Source: Luzula sylvatica
Lineage: Eukaryota; Streptophyta; Magnoliopsida; Poales; Juncaceae
Direction: 5' to 3'
DNA length: 64,000 nucleotides
Assembly: GCA_946800325.1 (NCBI GenBank)
Contig: OX326956.1
Span: 10,457,167 to 10,521,166, forward strand
Part shown: piece by piece, positions 21,496-31,359 of the stretch
Position numbering within the stretch: position 1 is the stretch's first letter
How the letters are laid out: every line of letters begins with the position of its first letter
Program-made: the position numbers and the translations under genes
Notes under the pieces: generated by a model
Told to the model about the DNA's origin: nothing
Seen by the model: only the letters and a program-made list of their open reading frames with translations
Database searches by the model: none

Positions 21496-22972
21496 TGTTG
21501 GTTAATTCTAACCTAGAGGGGGGTGAATAGGTAACCTAGTGGGCAATTTTCGACTAGGTATACAAATTCTTCTTGCGGAAGCTAATTAATGAAATTTAAA
21601 TAGAGTAGAAGATACCGAACACGTGAACACACGATGTTGATTACGGAGTTCGGTAGGTGGTTGCTCTGTAGCTTTAACTCACCCTTTACTTGCTTAATCG
21701 ACCAATTCGATTAGTGGCAAGTACCTACGTCTCCGGGAATGCCTTGTGCCTCTTTTTGGCTTTCGATTGAATTCCAACTCAACTCGATTACAAGGATTTG
21801 CCTAGATCGATTTACACGCTTCTATCGATCTATAGCTAAGGCTCTTTACACTTTTTGTACTAGCCTATTACAATTTCTAAATACGAACTAAGACGTGATC
21901 GGTCACGCAAGTTGGGAATAGTATTTGAAAGGAGAAGAGGGAAATCTAATCTCTAAGAATGTTTTAGAAGATTATCTAACTCAATGATATAGCAATGATT
22001 CTCTCTTTTGAAGGTATAATTTTGGATAGATGAAGTAATGAGAGAGAATGAGGGAAGGGTTCTATTTATAGAACACATAGTCCCTTCCCTCACTTGCTTA
22101 TTCTGAATAGTCCGTTGCAACGGACATATGGTCCGTTGCAACGGAGTGATTCAAAAACTAGCCGTTGGAGGCTGTCGTACTTGAATTTATTACACAGTCC
22201 GTTGTAACGTAAGTAGTCCGTTGCAACGGAAGTCTGTGTTAGCTAGTCCGTTGCCACGGACTTGAGTCCGTTCCAACGGACATGCTACTGAGACAACACT
22301 TCAGCTTTGGTTTTAATTCCCATTGCAACGGAGAGTTTTCCGTTACAACGTGGTGAGGGGTTCCGTTGCAACGGACTTATGTGGAAGTTTATACTGAAGT
22401 GAAGCCTTGATGTCCGTTACAACGCACATTAATGTCCGTTACAACGCACATTCTTCTGTGACAGGCTTCCTCATTGGAAATAAAATACCGTTGCAACGGA
22501 GATAGAGTTCCGTTACAACGTACATTTCCGTTACAACGTATTGGTGATTACGTTGCAACGGACTATACTGGTTTTTCCCATGTTGAATAAATCGAGTAGT
22601 TCCGTTACAACGGACTGGAATTCCGTTGCAACGGACATACTGATTTCAGCCTTTTTAATTGAATTCAAGTACTTTTTCATTGAGTTTAATCTTTTAAACA
22701 AGTTTAGAGATACCTATATATTGTATTGATGATTAGGTAGATATCCCAACTTGCGGAATCTTCTATGTCTTGATCTTCTTCGCAATTCTTCAATGTCTTG
22801 ATTCATGTGCGTCTTGATTTTATCCGTGATTCTTTGACGTCTTTGATTGTTGTTATTCTTGATTGATCCTTTCATTTTGTACCTATCTCCTACACATTTA
22901 TCTTGCTGGATTTCGTTAGTAGTATCGACATTGTATTTGAGATAATCAAACAATAGGAAATTTGAACCAACA
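21496..22972 (-). repeat. 3' LTR of the Sirevirus-like element
   Basis: This 1477-bp LTR is on the left in window coordinates. It has a TATAAATA box at 22063-22070 (minus strand) and 17 palindromic CCGTTRYAACGG-type words at 22111-22635. It lacks one ~22-bp palindrome unit that the other LTR has at about 28076-28097. Confidence 0.92.
22111..22635. promoter_or_regulatory. Palindrome array in 3' LTR (17 CCGTTRYAACGG-type sites)
   Basis: Seventeen copies of TCCGTTGCAACGGA or close variants lie in 525 bases. The central dinucleotide is mostly GC, AC or GT, that is purine-pyrimidine. Each perfect copy is two overlapping MYB-type half-sites (CCGTTR and YAACGG). On the minus strand the array lies directly upstream of the LTR TATA box. 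Confidence 0.85.
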
Positions 22973-22992
22973 AACTCCCCCTTTTGATTCAT
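22973..22992 (-). other. Polypurine tract
   Basis: Read on the minus strand, AAAAGGGGGAGTT immediately precedes the TGTTGG of the 3' LTR, the usual copia polypurine tract position. Confidence 0.85.
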
Positions 22993-23478
22993 TTCAAAAC
23001 AATGTCGATTTGGAGAGATACATCGATTATCGGTATCTTTCCAATACGATTATCCTTTCTCCCCCTTTTTGAAAGTGGATTAAAAGGGATTGAATTGGAA
23101 AAATCATGAAGGAAAGCTCCCCCTACATACAAGCTCCCCCTAAACACGTGCATATCGCGCGTGTATGAGCTTTGATGTAGTTGAATACTCTTTTAAATTA
23201 TGAATGATTTTTGAGATTAATATGTGATATAATTTTCGAGTTTTAGTAATGAGAAAGTTAACAAAGTAATATAATACTCATTTGCACAAAAATTTTTAAC
23301 GAAATCAAACCTTAATCATAAATTCACGTTTATACAAGCAAACATGCATGGATACACATACGAAATAGCATGATTAAAACAAGTTTTTCTAAAACACACA
23401 TGACAAGACATATGCAAATAGGTACTAATTTTAGAAAATGTTTTGATGCTCTAATGAGCTAGGTAGACACACATAACT
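22993..23478. other. 3' internal spacer of the Sirevirus-like element
   Basis: Contains pyrimidine tracts (CTCCCCCTTTTT, AGCTCCCCCTA), which are purine tracts on the element's coding strand. No ORF is seen. Confidence 0.5.
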
Positions 23479-24786
23479 CTAATCATCTCCGTTCGAGTCT
23501 TCATCGTCGGGATCGTTGTAGGCTTTGAAGCGAAGGTTCATTTCCTCGAATTTGGTATCGATATATTCATATAATTCCGTACGGAGTTGAACTTGATGGT
23601 TTCGGGTGAGGGCGTTATCAGCGAAAACCTCATCGCGGGCCGCAAGAACGATTTCGCGGGTCGTACGATTGTCGGCGAGGATCTCATCGCGTCTTGATTC
23701 GGCGCTAGTGTTGAGTTCGAGGGTTTGGGCTGCGAGAAGTGCTTGCATGTCCTCAGAAGTTAGATACGGTTGAGTGGATGAGCTAGAGCCATCATTGAGA
23801 GCACGTCGTTTGGGCCGGCGGAACGGTTCTGGAGGATTGTTGGTATCTTGCGTCGGAGGGTCAAATCGAACCCATGCGGAGGGAATTTCAGGAAAGAAAT
23901 AGGGACCGGCTCGGTTGTTTCTAGAATAGTGCTCCGAGAGGCCTCGATTGGTCTTTCGACTTAGTCCGAACACTTCAAGGCGTTCGGGAGTCAAGAGATG
24001 GTCGGTCGTGACCTTCCCAAATGGCCATTCCGATTCCGGTATCGTAATCCCTGATTTGAAGCATGCGAGGGTGATGATGTGGCCATAGGGAAGAGAGGAT
24101 GTGCCGACTCGCAACGAGTATTCCATGTGCTTGATGATCAAGTTGGGAATGTTGATTGTGGGTGTATCTTGGTACCATATATTGTAGATTAACACCTTGT
24201 TTCGTGTTTCGAGATTTGTTTTTAATTTAACAACCGGGGTGAGAACGTTATTCCCGATTTGCCATGCAATTCGGAGATTAGGTTCGTATTTGGTGGAGTA
24301 TGAGTACGTTCCATCATTAGTGGTGATTTTCTCCATCTCCTCCGAGTCATTACCGTGATATGAGTCACCACGACTCACATAGAAGCGCTCACCGGCCGAG
24401 GATAAACCGAGCCATTCGATCAAATTTTCTTCCGAGATGATTAATTCCTTTCCTAGGACATAGCTTCGAATGCATTTGTTGTCGTCGTCATGTGTGGCGT
24501 GAGCGTAGAAGAGACGCACGATTTGGTTGTATACGGGGTATTGAAGACTACACAACCCGCCGATACTCCAATCGTTGATTCGATGTTGGAGGCTTTCGCG
24601 AAGCGTGACAGCCTCGGGAGGGATTTCTACGTAGAAACATTTCGCGACCGGACGCTCTTTGAATTCGTCCTGAAATTTACGTGCTCGCGTAATTGATTCG
24701 AAGAGATAGTTGTTTTCGGTATTGTTGAATTCGAATCGGCGATTGCCGGTTGGTAATGGACGTTTGCTTGCTCTTCTCGATGCCAT
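23479..24786 (-). CDS. Cargo ORF, 435 aa, resembling the 'putative plant transposon protein' domain
   Basis: An uninterrupted ORF in the position where Sireviruses carry an env-like gene, with pol missing upstream. It starts at MASRRASKRPLPTGNRRFEF. Residues ~60-140 contain VYNQIVRLFYAHA and SYVLGKELIISEENLIEWLGL. This resembles the plant domain annotated as 'putative plant transposon protein' (Transposase_32-like), where 'vreFYan ... vrGk.v.fs...in..lgl' recurs. Residues ~345-425 are charged and helical, probably coiled coil, ending in an acidic tail (DPDDEDSNGDD). No catalytic motif is recognised. A TATA-like box and a palindrome array lie upstream. An intact frame in a young element suggests selection. 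Function is unknown; DNA binding is a hypothesis only. Confidence 0.7.
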   Translation of the reverse strand: MASRRASKRPLPTGNRRFEFNNTENNYLFESITRARKFQDEFKERPVAKCFYVEIPPEAVTLRESLQHRINDWSIGGLCSLQYPVYNQIVRLFYAHATHDDDNKCIRSYVLGKELIISEENLIEWLGLSSAGERFYVSRGDSYHGNDSEEMEKITTNDGTYSYSTKYEPNLRIAWQIGNNVLTPVVKLKTNLETRNKVLIYNIWYQDTPTINIPNLIIKHMEYSLRVGTSSLPYGHIITLACFKSGITIPESEWPFGKVTTDHLLTPERLEVFGLSRKTNRGLSEHYSRNNRAGPYFFPEIPSAWVRFDPPTQDTNNPPEPFRRPKRRALNDGSSSSTQPYLTSEDMQALLAAQTLELNTSAESRRDEILADNRTTREIVLAARDEVFADNALTRNHQVQLRTELYEYIDTKFEEMNLRFKAYNDPDDEDSNGDD

Positions 24787-24854
24787 GAAAGGAATTTGAG
24801 AGATGGATTAGGGTTTTTGAGATGTGGAGAGAGTTTGGGAAGGAAATGAAGGGG

Positions 24855-24863
24855 TTTTAAATA
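24855..24863 (-). promoter_or_regulatory. TATA-like box for the 435-aa ORF
   Basis: On the minus strand it reads TATTTAAAA about 70 bases before the ATG at 24786. It lies ~140 bases downstream of the palindrome array at 25003-25432, the same order (array, TATA, gene) as in the LTR. Inferred from sequence only. Confidence 0.5.
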
Positions 24864-25002
24864 GGTTGGATTTTCGGTTTTGAAGAAGTGGATAGGTTTA
24901 AAGTAGAGGGATTTGAGAAGGTTTTCGGTTTTGGAGAGATTTTTACGAAGTGGAAAGAGTGGAGAGAGAAACCAGTCGAACAGTTTTATGCAGTTATTGT
25001 GA

Positions 25003-25432
25003 ACTCCGTTGCAACGGAAGGCTAGTTACGTTATAACGGAACTGTCGATTTGGGGGTAATCAGCTGGTATTTCAGTAGTCCGTTGTAACGAAATAGGTTC
25101 GTTGTAACGCAAATGTCCGTTGTAACGGATTGGTGTATCCGTTGTAACGGAGCTTATGTTGTTTCAGGTTTTAGCTTGTCTTCTTGAGTTCCGTTGTAAC
25201 GCATATGTACGTCGTAACGTATTGGTTAATCCGTTACAACGGACTTCAGTGTTTGGAGAGGTTGTCAGAACTCATTTAGTCCGTTGGAACGCAGTTACTT
25301 TCGTAAGAACGGAGAAGGTATGTCCGTTGCAACGTACTGGTTGATCCGTTGTAACGGAATATATGATTTTACCGAATTTTAGGTTGCCTTCTTAGTTGCG
25401 TTGTAACGAACATTAGTGCGTTATAACGGACT
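25003..25432. promoter_or_regulatory. Internal palindrome array (about 15 CCGTTRYAACGG-type sites)
   Basis: About 15 copies of the same motif family as in the LTRs, here favouring centres GT and AT (CCGTTGTAACGG, CGTTATAACGG), with several decayed members. It is upstream of the 435-aa ORF and absent from the rest of the internal region. The match to the LTR arrays is at the level of the motif; the spacing and spacers differ. Confidence 0.82.
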
Positions 25433-25957
25433 GCTTACTGTGATGAGGAGTTTTTGTGTGTCATAAATTCCAAAAATATATCATTTATCTGAAATAGGTT
25501 TTATGAATATGGAAATATGCGTTTCGTGACAAAATTTTGTATGAAAAAATTATAAAAATGCGCATGAGAGTATTCAAGACAATCGATGATATTTGTATAA
25601 CTACAAATAGCTTTAATGCTTAAGTCATTTATATAGCGATTATACCTTTGCTCCGGTCATGGACCCGAGAACCAAGCTTACGAAGGAGAACTCTTGATCG
25701 ATTTCTAGAGCTTATTTTTCCTTTACGGTAGATCGTGAAGTTTTGTGTACGATGAGCTTTTTGACTTCTCTCTTCGGTCTTGTGTGCCTACATGGAAACA
25801 AGAATACCTTTCTCGCCCTTTTCGTAAGTGTGTAGATAATTATAAAAATAGGGAATTCATATTGAAGGTTAATTTAATATGAATTCTTGTACTCATACTC
25901 CCCCTTAATGTTTGGCTTATGGTAGTATGGTGAGGGAGTGAGTCTTTCACACGTGAT
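25433..25957. other. Spacer between gag-like ORF and palindrome array
   Basis: AT-rich spacer with no recognisable pol remnants. The position corresponds to where protease-integrase-RT would start in an autonomous copia element. Confidence 0.5.
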
Positions 25958-27136
25958 TTAGGTCCTTGGTGGTCCAACACCCTTTGAGGTGGAGGGGCCC
26001 ATGGTGTGTCTATCTTTACGCATCCATACAAATTTTGTAGTGGATTTTGGGTGGCGAAGATCACAACTCGTGGATATGTGTCCTAACTTGCAACAATAAT
26101 TGCAAAACGCAATTGTCGGTTTGTTTTTGGTTTCGGAACTCTTGACAAAGTAATTTGAGAGTTGGTTTGTTAGGGGTTTCTTTTGAGGTATCGGTTTGGT
26201 TGAGTTGACAAAATTATTTTTCGGTTGAAAAGGTTTGCGCGTATGGTTGTAAGGTCTAGGAGCCCTTGGTTGATATGGACGGTTGGCGGGGTAATTTACC
26301 TCATAAAAATACCCATTTGATCCCCGTTGAAACCAACACTCGGATAGTCCCAAATCGGTACGTCTCCGGGATGATGGTTGCGTAAAATGGTTATCCATAT
26401 GATAGAACCGATTATTTGTAGGGTGTTCCATTCTAACATTCTTACCTTTGTTTTGGTCACGGTATATGAATGCATTTCCGCGATTGTTTTGTTGATTGTT
26501 CTCCCGTTTACCTTTTTGATCATTGGATTTTGAGAGACCGGGTTTACTCTCCTTTTTGAACCCGAGACCCGATTTGTCGTTTGGTTTCTGTCCCACTAAC
26601 GCCCCTTTCAATATTTGATCCAATGATGGGGTGCTTGGTGCACGTGATGCACAAGCCTTCTTCAAGGATTCATTTTCTACTTTGGAGTTTTGGAGTTCTA
26701 CTCTTAGGTGTGATATCTCAAGGTTGAGGGTTTTACATTCACACTTTGAGAAGCCTTGGAATTCCTTTAATTGTGCTTGGTATGCTTTTACTGATAGTTG
26801 TAGGGAAGCTACCTTTGCATTTAGAGCTAGAATTGTGCTCTTGTCTTTTCTCTCCTTTGAACATGGTTCATCAACGTCTCTTAAGAGGTCGTCGAATGAT
26901 TCAAGTTCGAGTTTCGTGTTGAATTTTGGTGAGGAACATGAACTCGAGGTTGGACTAATTGAATGGGATATAGGGTTGAGAATTACCTCATTACCTCGGT
27001 TATGTGGTGAACTAGATGAGGATACGTGAGAGGTGAAGCTCATAGAGTGCGGTGTACATGGTTTCGGTATTGAAGCTCGTTGGAGAATCATAGCTTGAAT
27101 TGCTCTTTCTACCACATCATCCATCGAAGTTACCAT
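25958..27136 (-). CDS. gag: Gag-like protein with CCHC zinc knuckle
   Basis: An ATG-started frame of 392 aa (the frame extends 10 codons further, to a GTG at 27166). The middle (~residues 80-160) is a predicted coiled coil (STILALNAKVASLQLSVKA, LNLEISHLRVELQNSKVEN). A basic, Asn/Gln-rich segment follows. A zinc knuckle, CNYCCKLGHISTSC (CX2CX4HX4C), lies near residues 350-365, then KFVWMRKDR, typical of Sirevirus gag C-termini. The N-terminal UBN2/gag capsid region of full-length copia gag is missing. It may still bind element RNA or a partner's capsid. No stops or frameshifts. Confidence 0.8.
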   Translation of the reverse strand: MVTSMDDVVERAIQAMILQRASIPKPCTPHSMSFTSHVSSSSSPHNRGNEVILNPISHSISPTSSSCSSPKFNTKLELESFDDLLRDVDEPCSKERKDKSTILALNAKVASLQLSVKAYQAQLKEFQGFSKCECKTLNLEISHLRVELQNSKVENESLKKACASRAPSTPSLDQILKGALVGQKPNDKSGLGFKKESKPGLSKSNDQKGKRENNQQNNRGNAFIYRDQNKGKNVRMEHPTNNRFYHMDNHFTQPSSRRRTDLGLSECWFQRGSNGYFYEVNYPANRPYQPRAPRPYNHTRKPFQPKNNFVNSTKPIPQKKPLTNQLSNYFVKSSETKNKPTIAFCNYCCKLGHISTSCDLRHPKSTTKFVWMRKDRHTMGPSTSKGVGPPRT

Positions 27137-27194
27137 TAAGGCCTTGATCGTTATACAAATTGTCACCTTTACTCAAAGAGACGGTTAGTATTTT

Positions 27195-27206
27195 GCTCTG
27201 ATACCA
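27195..27206 (-). promoter_or_regulatory. Primer-binding site (tRNA-iMet)
   Basis: The minus strand reads TGGTATCAGAGC two bases after the end of the 5' LTR, a perfect match to the standard plant initiator tRNA-Met primer site. Confidence 0.92.
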
Positions 27207-27208
27207 AT

Positions 27209-28707
27209 TGTTGGTTAATTCTAACCTAGAGGGGGGTGAATAGGTAACCTAGTGGGCAATTTTCGACTAGGTATACAAATTCTTCTTGCGGAAGCTAATT
27301 AATGAAATTTAAAGAGAGTAGAAGATACCGAACACGTGAACACACGATGTTGATTACGGAGTTCGGTAGGTGGTTGCTCTGTAGCTTTAACTCACCCTTT
27401 ACTTGCTTAATCGACCGATTCGATTAGTGGCAAGTACCTACGTCTCCGGGAATGCCTTGTGCCTCTTTTTGGCTTTCGATTGAATTCCAACTCAACTCGA
27501 TTACAAGGATTTGCCTAGATCGATTTACACGCTTCTATCGATCTATAGCTAAGGCTCTTTACACTTTTTGTACTAGCCTATTACAATTTCTAAATACGAA
27601 CTAAGACGTGATCGGTCACGCAAGTTGGGAATAGTATTTGAAAGGAGAAGAGGGAAATCTAATCTCTAAGAATGTTTTAGAAGATTATCTAACTCAATGA
27701 TATAGCAAGGATTCTCTCTTTTGAAGGTATAATTTTGGATAGATGAAGTAATGAGAGAGAATGAGGGAAGGGTTCTATTTATAGAACACATAGTCCCTTC
27801 CCTCACTTGCTTATTCTGAATAGTCCGTTGCAACGGACATATGGTCCGTTGCAACGGAGTGATTCAAAAACTAGCCGTTGGAGGCTGTCGTACTTGAATT
27901 TATTACACAGTCCGTTGTAACGTAAGTAGTCCGTTGCAACGGAAGTCTGTGTTAGCTAGTCCGTTGCCACGGACTTGAGTCCGTTCCAACGGACATGCTA
28001 CTGAGACAACACTTCAGCTTTGGTTTTAATTCCCGTTGCAACGGAGAGTTTTCCGTTACAACGTGGTGAGGGGTTCCGTTACAACGGATTGGTTATTCCG
28101 TTGCAACGGACTTATGTGGAAGTTTATACTGAAGTGAAGCCTTGATGTCCGTTACAACGGACATTAATGTCCGTTACAACGCACATTCTTCTGTGACAGG
28201 CTTCCTCATTGGAAATAAAATACCGTTGCAACGGAGATAGAGTTCCGTTACAACGTACATTTCCGTTACAACGTATTGGTGATTACGTTGCAACGGACTA
28301 TACTGGTTTTTCCCATGTTGAATAAATCGAGTAGTTCCGTTACAACGGACTGGAATTCCGTTGCAACGGACATACTAATTTCAGCCTTTTTAATTGAATT
28401 CAAGTACTTTTTCATTGAGTTTAATCTTTTAAACAAGTTTAGAGATACCTATATATTGTATTGATGATTAGGTAGATATCCCAACTTGCGGAATCTTCTA
28501 TGTCTTGATCTTCTTCGCAATTCTTCAATGTCTTGATTCATGTGCGTCTTGATTTTATCCGTGATTCTTTGACGTCTTTGATTGTTGTTATTCTTGATTG
28601 ATCCTTTCATTTTGTACCTATCTCCTACACATTTATCTTGCTGGATTTTGTTAGTAGTATCGACATTGTATTTGAGATAATCAAACAATAGGAAATTTGA
28701 ACCAACA
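27209..28707 (-). repeat. 5' LTR of the Sirevirus-like element
   Basis: This 1499-bp LTR is on the right in window coordinates. It is nearly identical to 21496-22972. The minus-strand TATAAATA box lies at 27776-27783. About 40 bases upstream of it begins the palindrome array 27823-28370. Confidence 0.92.
27823..28370. promoter_or_regulatory. Palindrome array in 5' LTR (18 sites)
   Basis: Same array as in the 3' LTR plus one extra unit (CCGTTACAACGG then ATTGGTTAT). The difference is one motif-plus-spacer, consistent with loss by slippage or unequal exchange in the left LTR. Confidence 0.85.
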
Positions 28708-28712
28708 TGTAC

Positions 28713-29251
28713 ATGTAGCATTCGTCGTGATCATAAATAAATTTTTAATCATAAATAAATTGAAGTCTAACACCTCCAAAATGATATATTTTTATTGGTT
28801 GTACATGTAGCATTCATTGTGATCATAAATAAATTGTGAATCCCACAAAATCGACGATCCAAAAAATACCACACAAGAAAGCACCACAGAAATAAAATTA
28901 TTCTGAAGTTTAGAGTTTGGGGTCGAATTGTCTTTGTCATATTTGGGATCAAGATCTCACTCTCTCCCTCTCTCATAAGTGTTCTTCAAACAATCGTCCA
29001 CACACTTCGTCCCTGTCACTACTACCTTCAACATTATCTTTAACTATTAAAGAAAATGTTAAATATGCTGTCAAAATAAAAATAGAAAACTAAGTAAGTT
29101 TTGATGTTTTTTTTTCCTTAAATTGTAGTTTAAGAAGTACTAATAATATCGTATGCTAGTCTATAAAATTACATATTAGTTTGCTGGTGTTTGATGTTCT
29201 GTATACACATTTGTTACTTCAAATGAAATGAGTAACAATTGAATAAAATAA
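28713..29251. other. Satellite remnant and unique spacer
   Basis: Contains two copies of the ~35-bp word starting TGTACATGTAGCATTC (28708 and 28799) with a short satellite scrap between them (GAAGTCTAACACCTCCAAAA near 28762). The rest is unique AT-rich sequence without a gene. Confidence 0.55.
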
Positions 29252-30108
29252 CTTCTATCTAACATAAACCTAACTAACATACCTATGTCATTAATTAAAG
29301 ATAATGTGACCCTCTAAACATTTTCAAAATTGGTCGTAAAATAATGGACACATAAATTTTACTAATATACTGTACTAATAAAAAATAATTAATTAATAAT
29401 ATATTTTTATTCACATATCATAATTTAATAATTAAAATAATTATCCTTATATAAACTAGGAAATTTTTCAAAAAAGGACGAAGACTAAAAGTCGGGTTTA
29501 ATTTTCAATTTCTATTTTCAACTATTAATAAAACGAGTAAATGGAGAAGGATAGGTGGTCATTCATTTATTGGACTCGATGTAACTTGAACATACAATCG
29601 CTCACAACATATGATTTATTGTGTTCCGCACCAACCAACCAAGTTATGAGCTCACGGACATTTTCAACTATTAATGAATTATTAACGAATGCTTGTTTCT
29701 TAAATTTCAAAATAGAATGATTGCTCAGTAAAAGAGTTGCATGATTCAAATTATTATACGGTCACAAAAAATTTCATTGGATCGGATTCTCCAAAGAAAC
29801 AAATTGCATGTATAATGAAAATGGACGTGTGATGTGTGGTCTACGTAATAAATATAAACAAATTTAAGAAAAATTACGAAAGAACTGAACACAAAAGATA
29901 CGATAAAATAATTTCATTAAATCCCTTTAATCCTTCATTACATCAATAGAAAATTAACATAAGTAGCCAAAATTGATATACTTAGAGACCCAAGTTAGCC
30001 TATTTGGCACAAAAGAGCTCCTAACGGTTAGAACAAAACCGAAATAAAATGAAAAATCAGAAAGGGAAATTAAATTGAAAATCACTTGATTGTGCTCCGA
30101 CCAACTAA

Positions 30109-30800
30109 TTAAGTAGCGGCATCGGCAATTTCGGAACACACTTTAATGGCGATCTTGGACATCTTGATAAATTTGTCGAGAAGGTTCTCAAACACCACCT
30201 TCATGTCAGCTTTTGTCCGCTTGCAACTCACATTACATTTTACAGCACTTTCTGTTGCTGAGTTCAGCGACCTTTGAACCGATTTTAGCTCGACAACCGT
30301 CAACTTCGTTTTTCCGTTCATCAGCTAATTTGTCATAAAAATGCGAAATGAAATTAAGAAATGTGATATAATAATAGTGCAAAAATGTGTACTACCTGAA
30401 TGCAAAATCCAAGTTCTTTAACTGCAACTTGCATTGTGACATTGCATGTGTCAATGCACTCGATCATGGCATGGCGGTTAATCGGGTCACCGATAACACT
30501 TGACATGAAGTACAACACGTTGACACCAGCCTCTTTGGCTGCGCCGAGAGATGCTTGAGCGAGGGCAATCGTGTTTGGATTGGTCATGGTTTCCTTAGCA
30601 ATTGTATGTGCCGCGTTAACTTCACCGACATTTGGAAGGGCCGAGGTGCATTTTGTCTGATCAGAGTATCCTGTGCACGAGTCGCCGGGAAGGGCACCTT
30701 CAATAGCGGTATGGACCAATCTCGGATCGATGAAGGTTGCCAATGTAAGAGAGAACAAGGAGAGTGTGAAGAGGAGTGAGAAGGCTTTTGTGGATGCCAT
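30109..30800 (-). CDS. PMEI/invertase-inhibitor family protein, copy 2 (two exons)
   Basis: A paralogue of the gene at 5352-6043 with the same structure: exon 1 30800-30396, exon 2 30324-30109, a 71-nt intron in phase 0, 206 aa. The differences seen are Val9 to Leu, Ala18 to Thr and Gln25 to Pro around the signal-peptide cleavage region, Val to Ile in ECVDTC, and two near the start of and within exon 2 (RMNG to LMNG, CKQTK to CKRTK). All cysteines and both splice signals are kept, so both copies look functional. Same family role as copy 1; the target enzyme is unknown. Confidence 0.8.
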
Positions 30801-31190
30801 TGTTGTGTTATTGTTGTCTTGTGTGATTGAGTTAGGGAATTGGAATCAGAGAGAGAATGATATAATTAGAAGAATGCAATTAAGACTGAATTGTTTATTT
30901 GATGTATTTATACTATTGAATGGTCCTAAATTTGCAAGGTTAATTTTAAATCGTGTCTATCATTGGAATTTATTACAGGGTCCAAAAATCATGTCAAAAG
31001 TGAGTTAGGGAATTGGAATCAGAGAGAAAATTCTATAATTAGAAGAATGCAATTTAAGACTGAATTGTTTATTTGATGGATCCTAAATTTGCATGGGTCC
31101 TGAATTGTTTATCTGATGTCAAAAGTGATGTATTTATTGAATGGTCCTAAATTTGCATGGTTAATTTTAAATCGTGTCTATGTTTAGAGA
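30801..31190 (-). promoter_or_regulatory. Promoter region of PMEI copy 2, partly rearranged duplicate
   Basis: The same ~172-bp promoter duplication as in copy 1 starts at 30829 and 31001. The proximal unit keeps TATAAATA at 30905-30912 (minus strand). In the distal unit the TATA segment is disrupted by a short rearrangement around 31075-31140 that repeats GATCCTAAATTTGCATGG-type words. Confidence 0.65.
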
Positions 31191-31359
31191 AGAGTGATAT
31201 GTTTAACCTAATAATGTTGGCTTCCTCGTATCCATGATTAGAAAATCATCTTATGTTGAACATTATTTATTTTCTTTTGACAGGACTATGATGTACCGAT
31301 TATATTCAATTATTAGATCCTTTACTAATAAGAGATAAATAATTCAAATATCAATCAAT

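Larger units (their letters stand above)
21496..28707 (-). mobile_element. Non-autonomous Sirevirus-like copia retrotransposon
   Basis: A 7.2-kb element on the minus strand with two ~1.48-1.50-kb LTRs (TG...CA) and an exact TGTAC duplication at 21491-21495 and 28708-28712. On the minus strand the order is 5' LTR, tRNA-iMet primer site, gag-like ORF with a CCHC knuckle, an array of palindromes, a 435-aa ORF, polypurine tract and 3' LTR. No protease, integrase, RT or RNase H is recognisable. The LTRs differ at only about seven scattered sites and one ~22-bp repeat-unit indel, so the insertion is recent. Sirevirus affinity is inferred from LTR length, gag type and palindrome-rich LTRs. Confidence 0.88.

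Noticed and set aside
22714..22992. A ~90-codon frame in each LTR (also 28449-28721)
   Set aside because: It lies in LTR sequence of the retroelement, shows no domain, and its end differs between LTRs because it runs out of the LTR.
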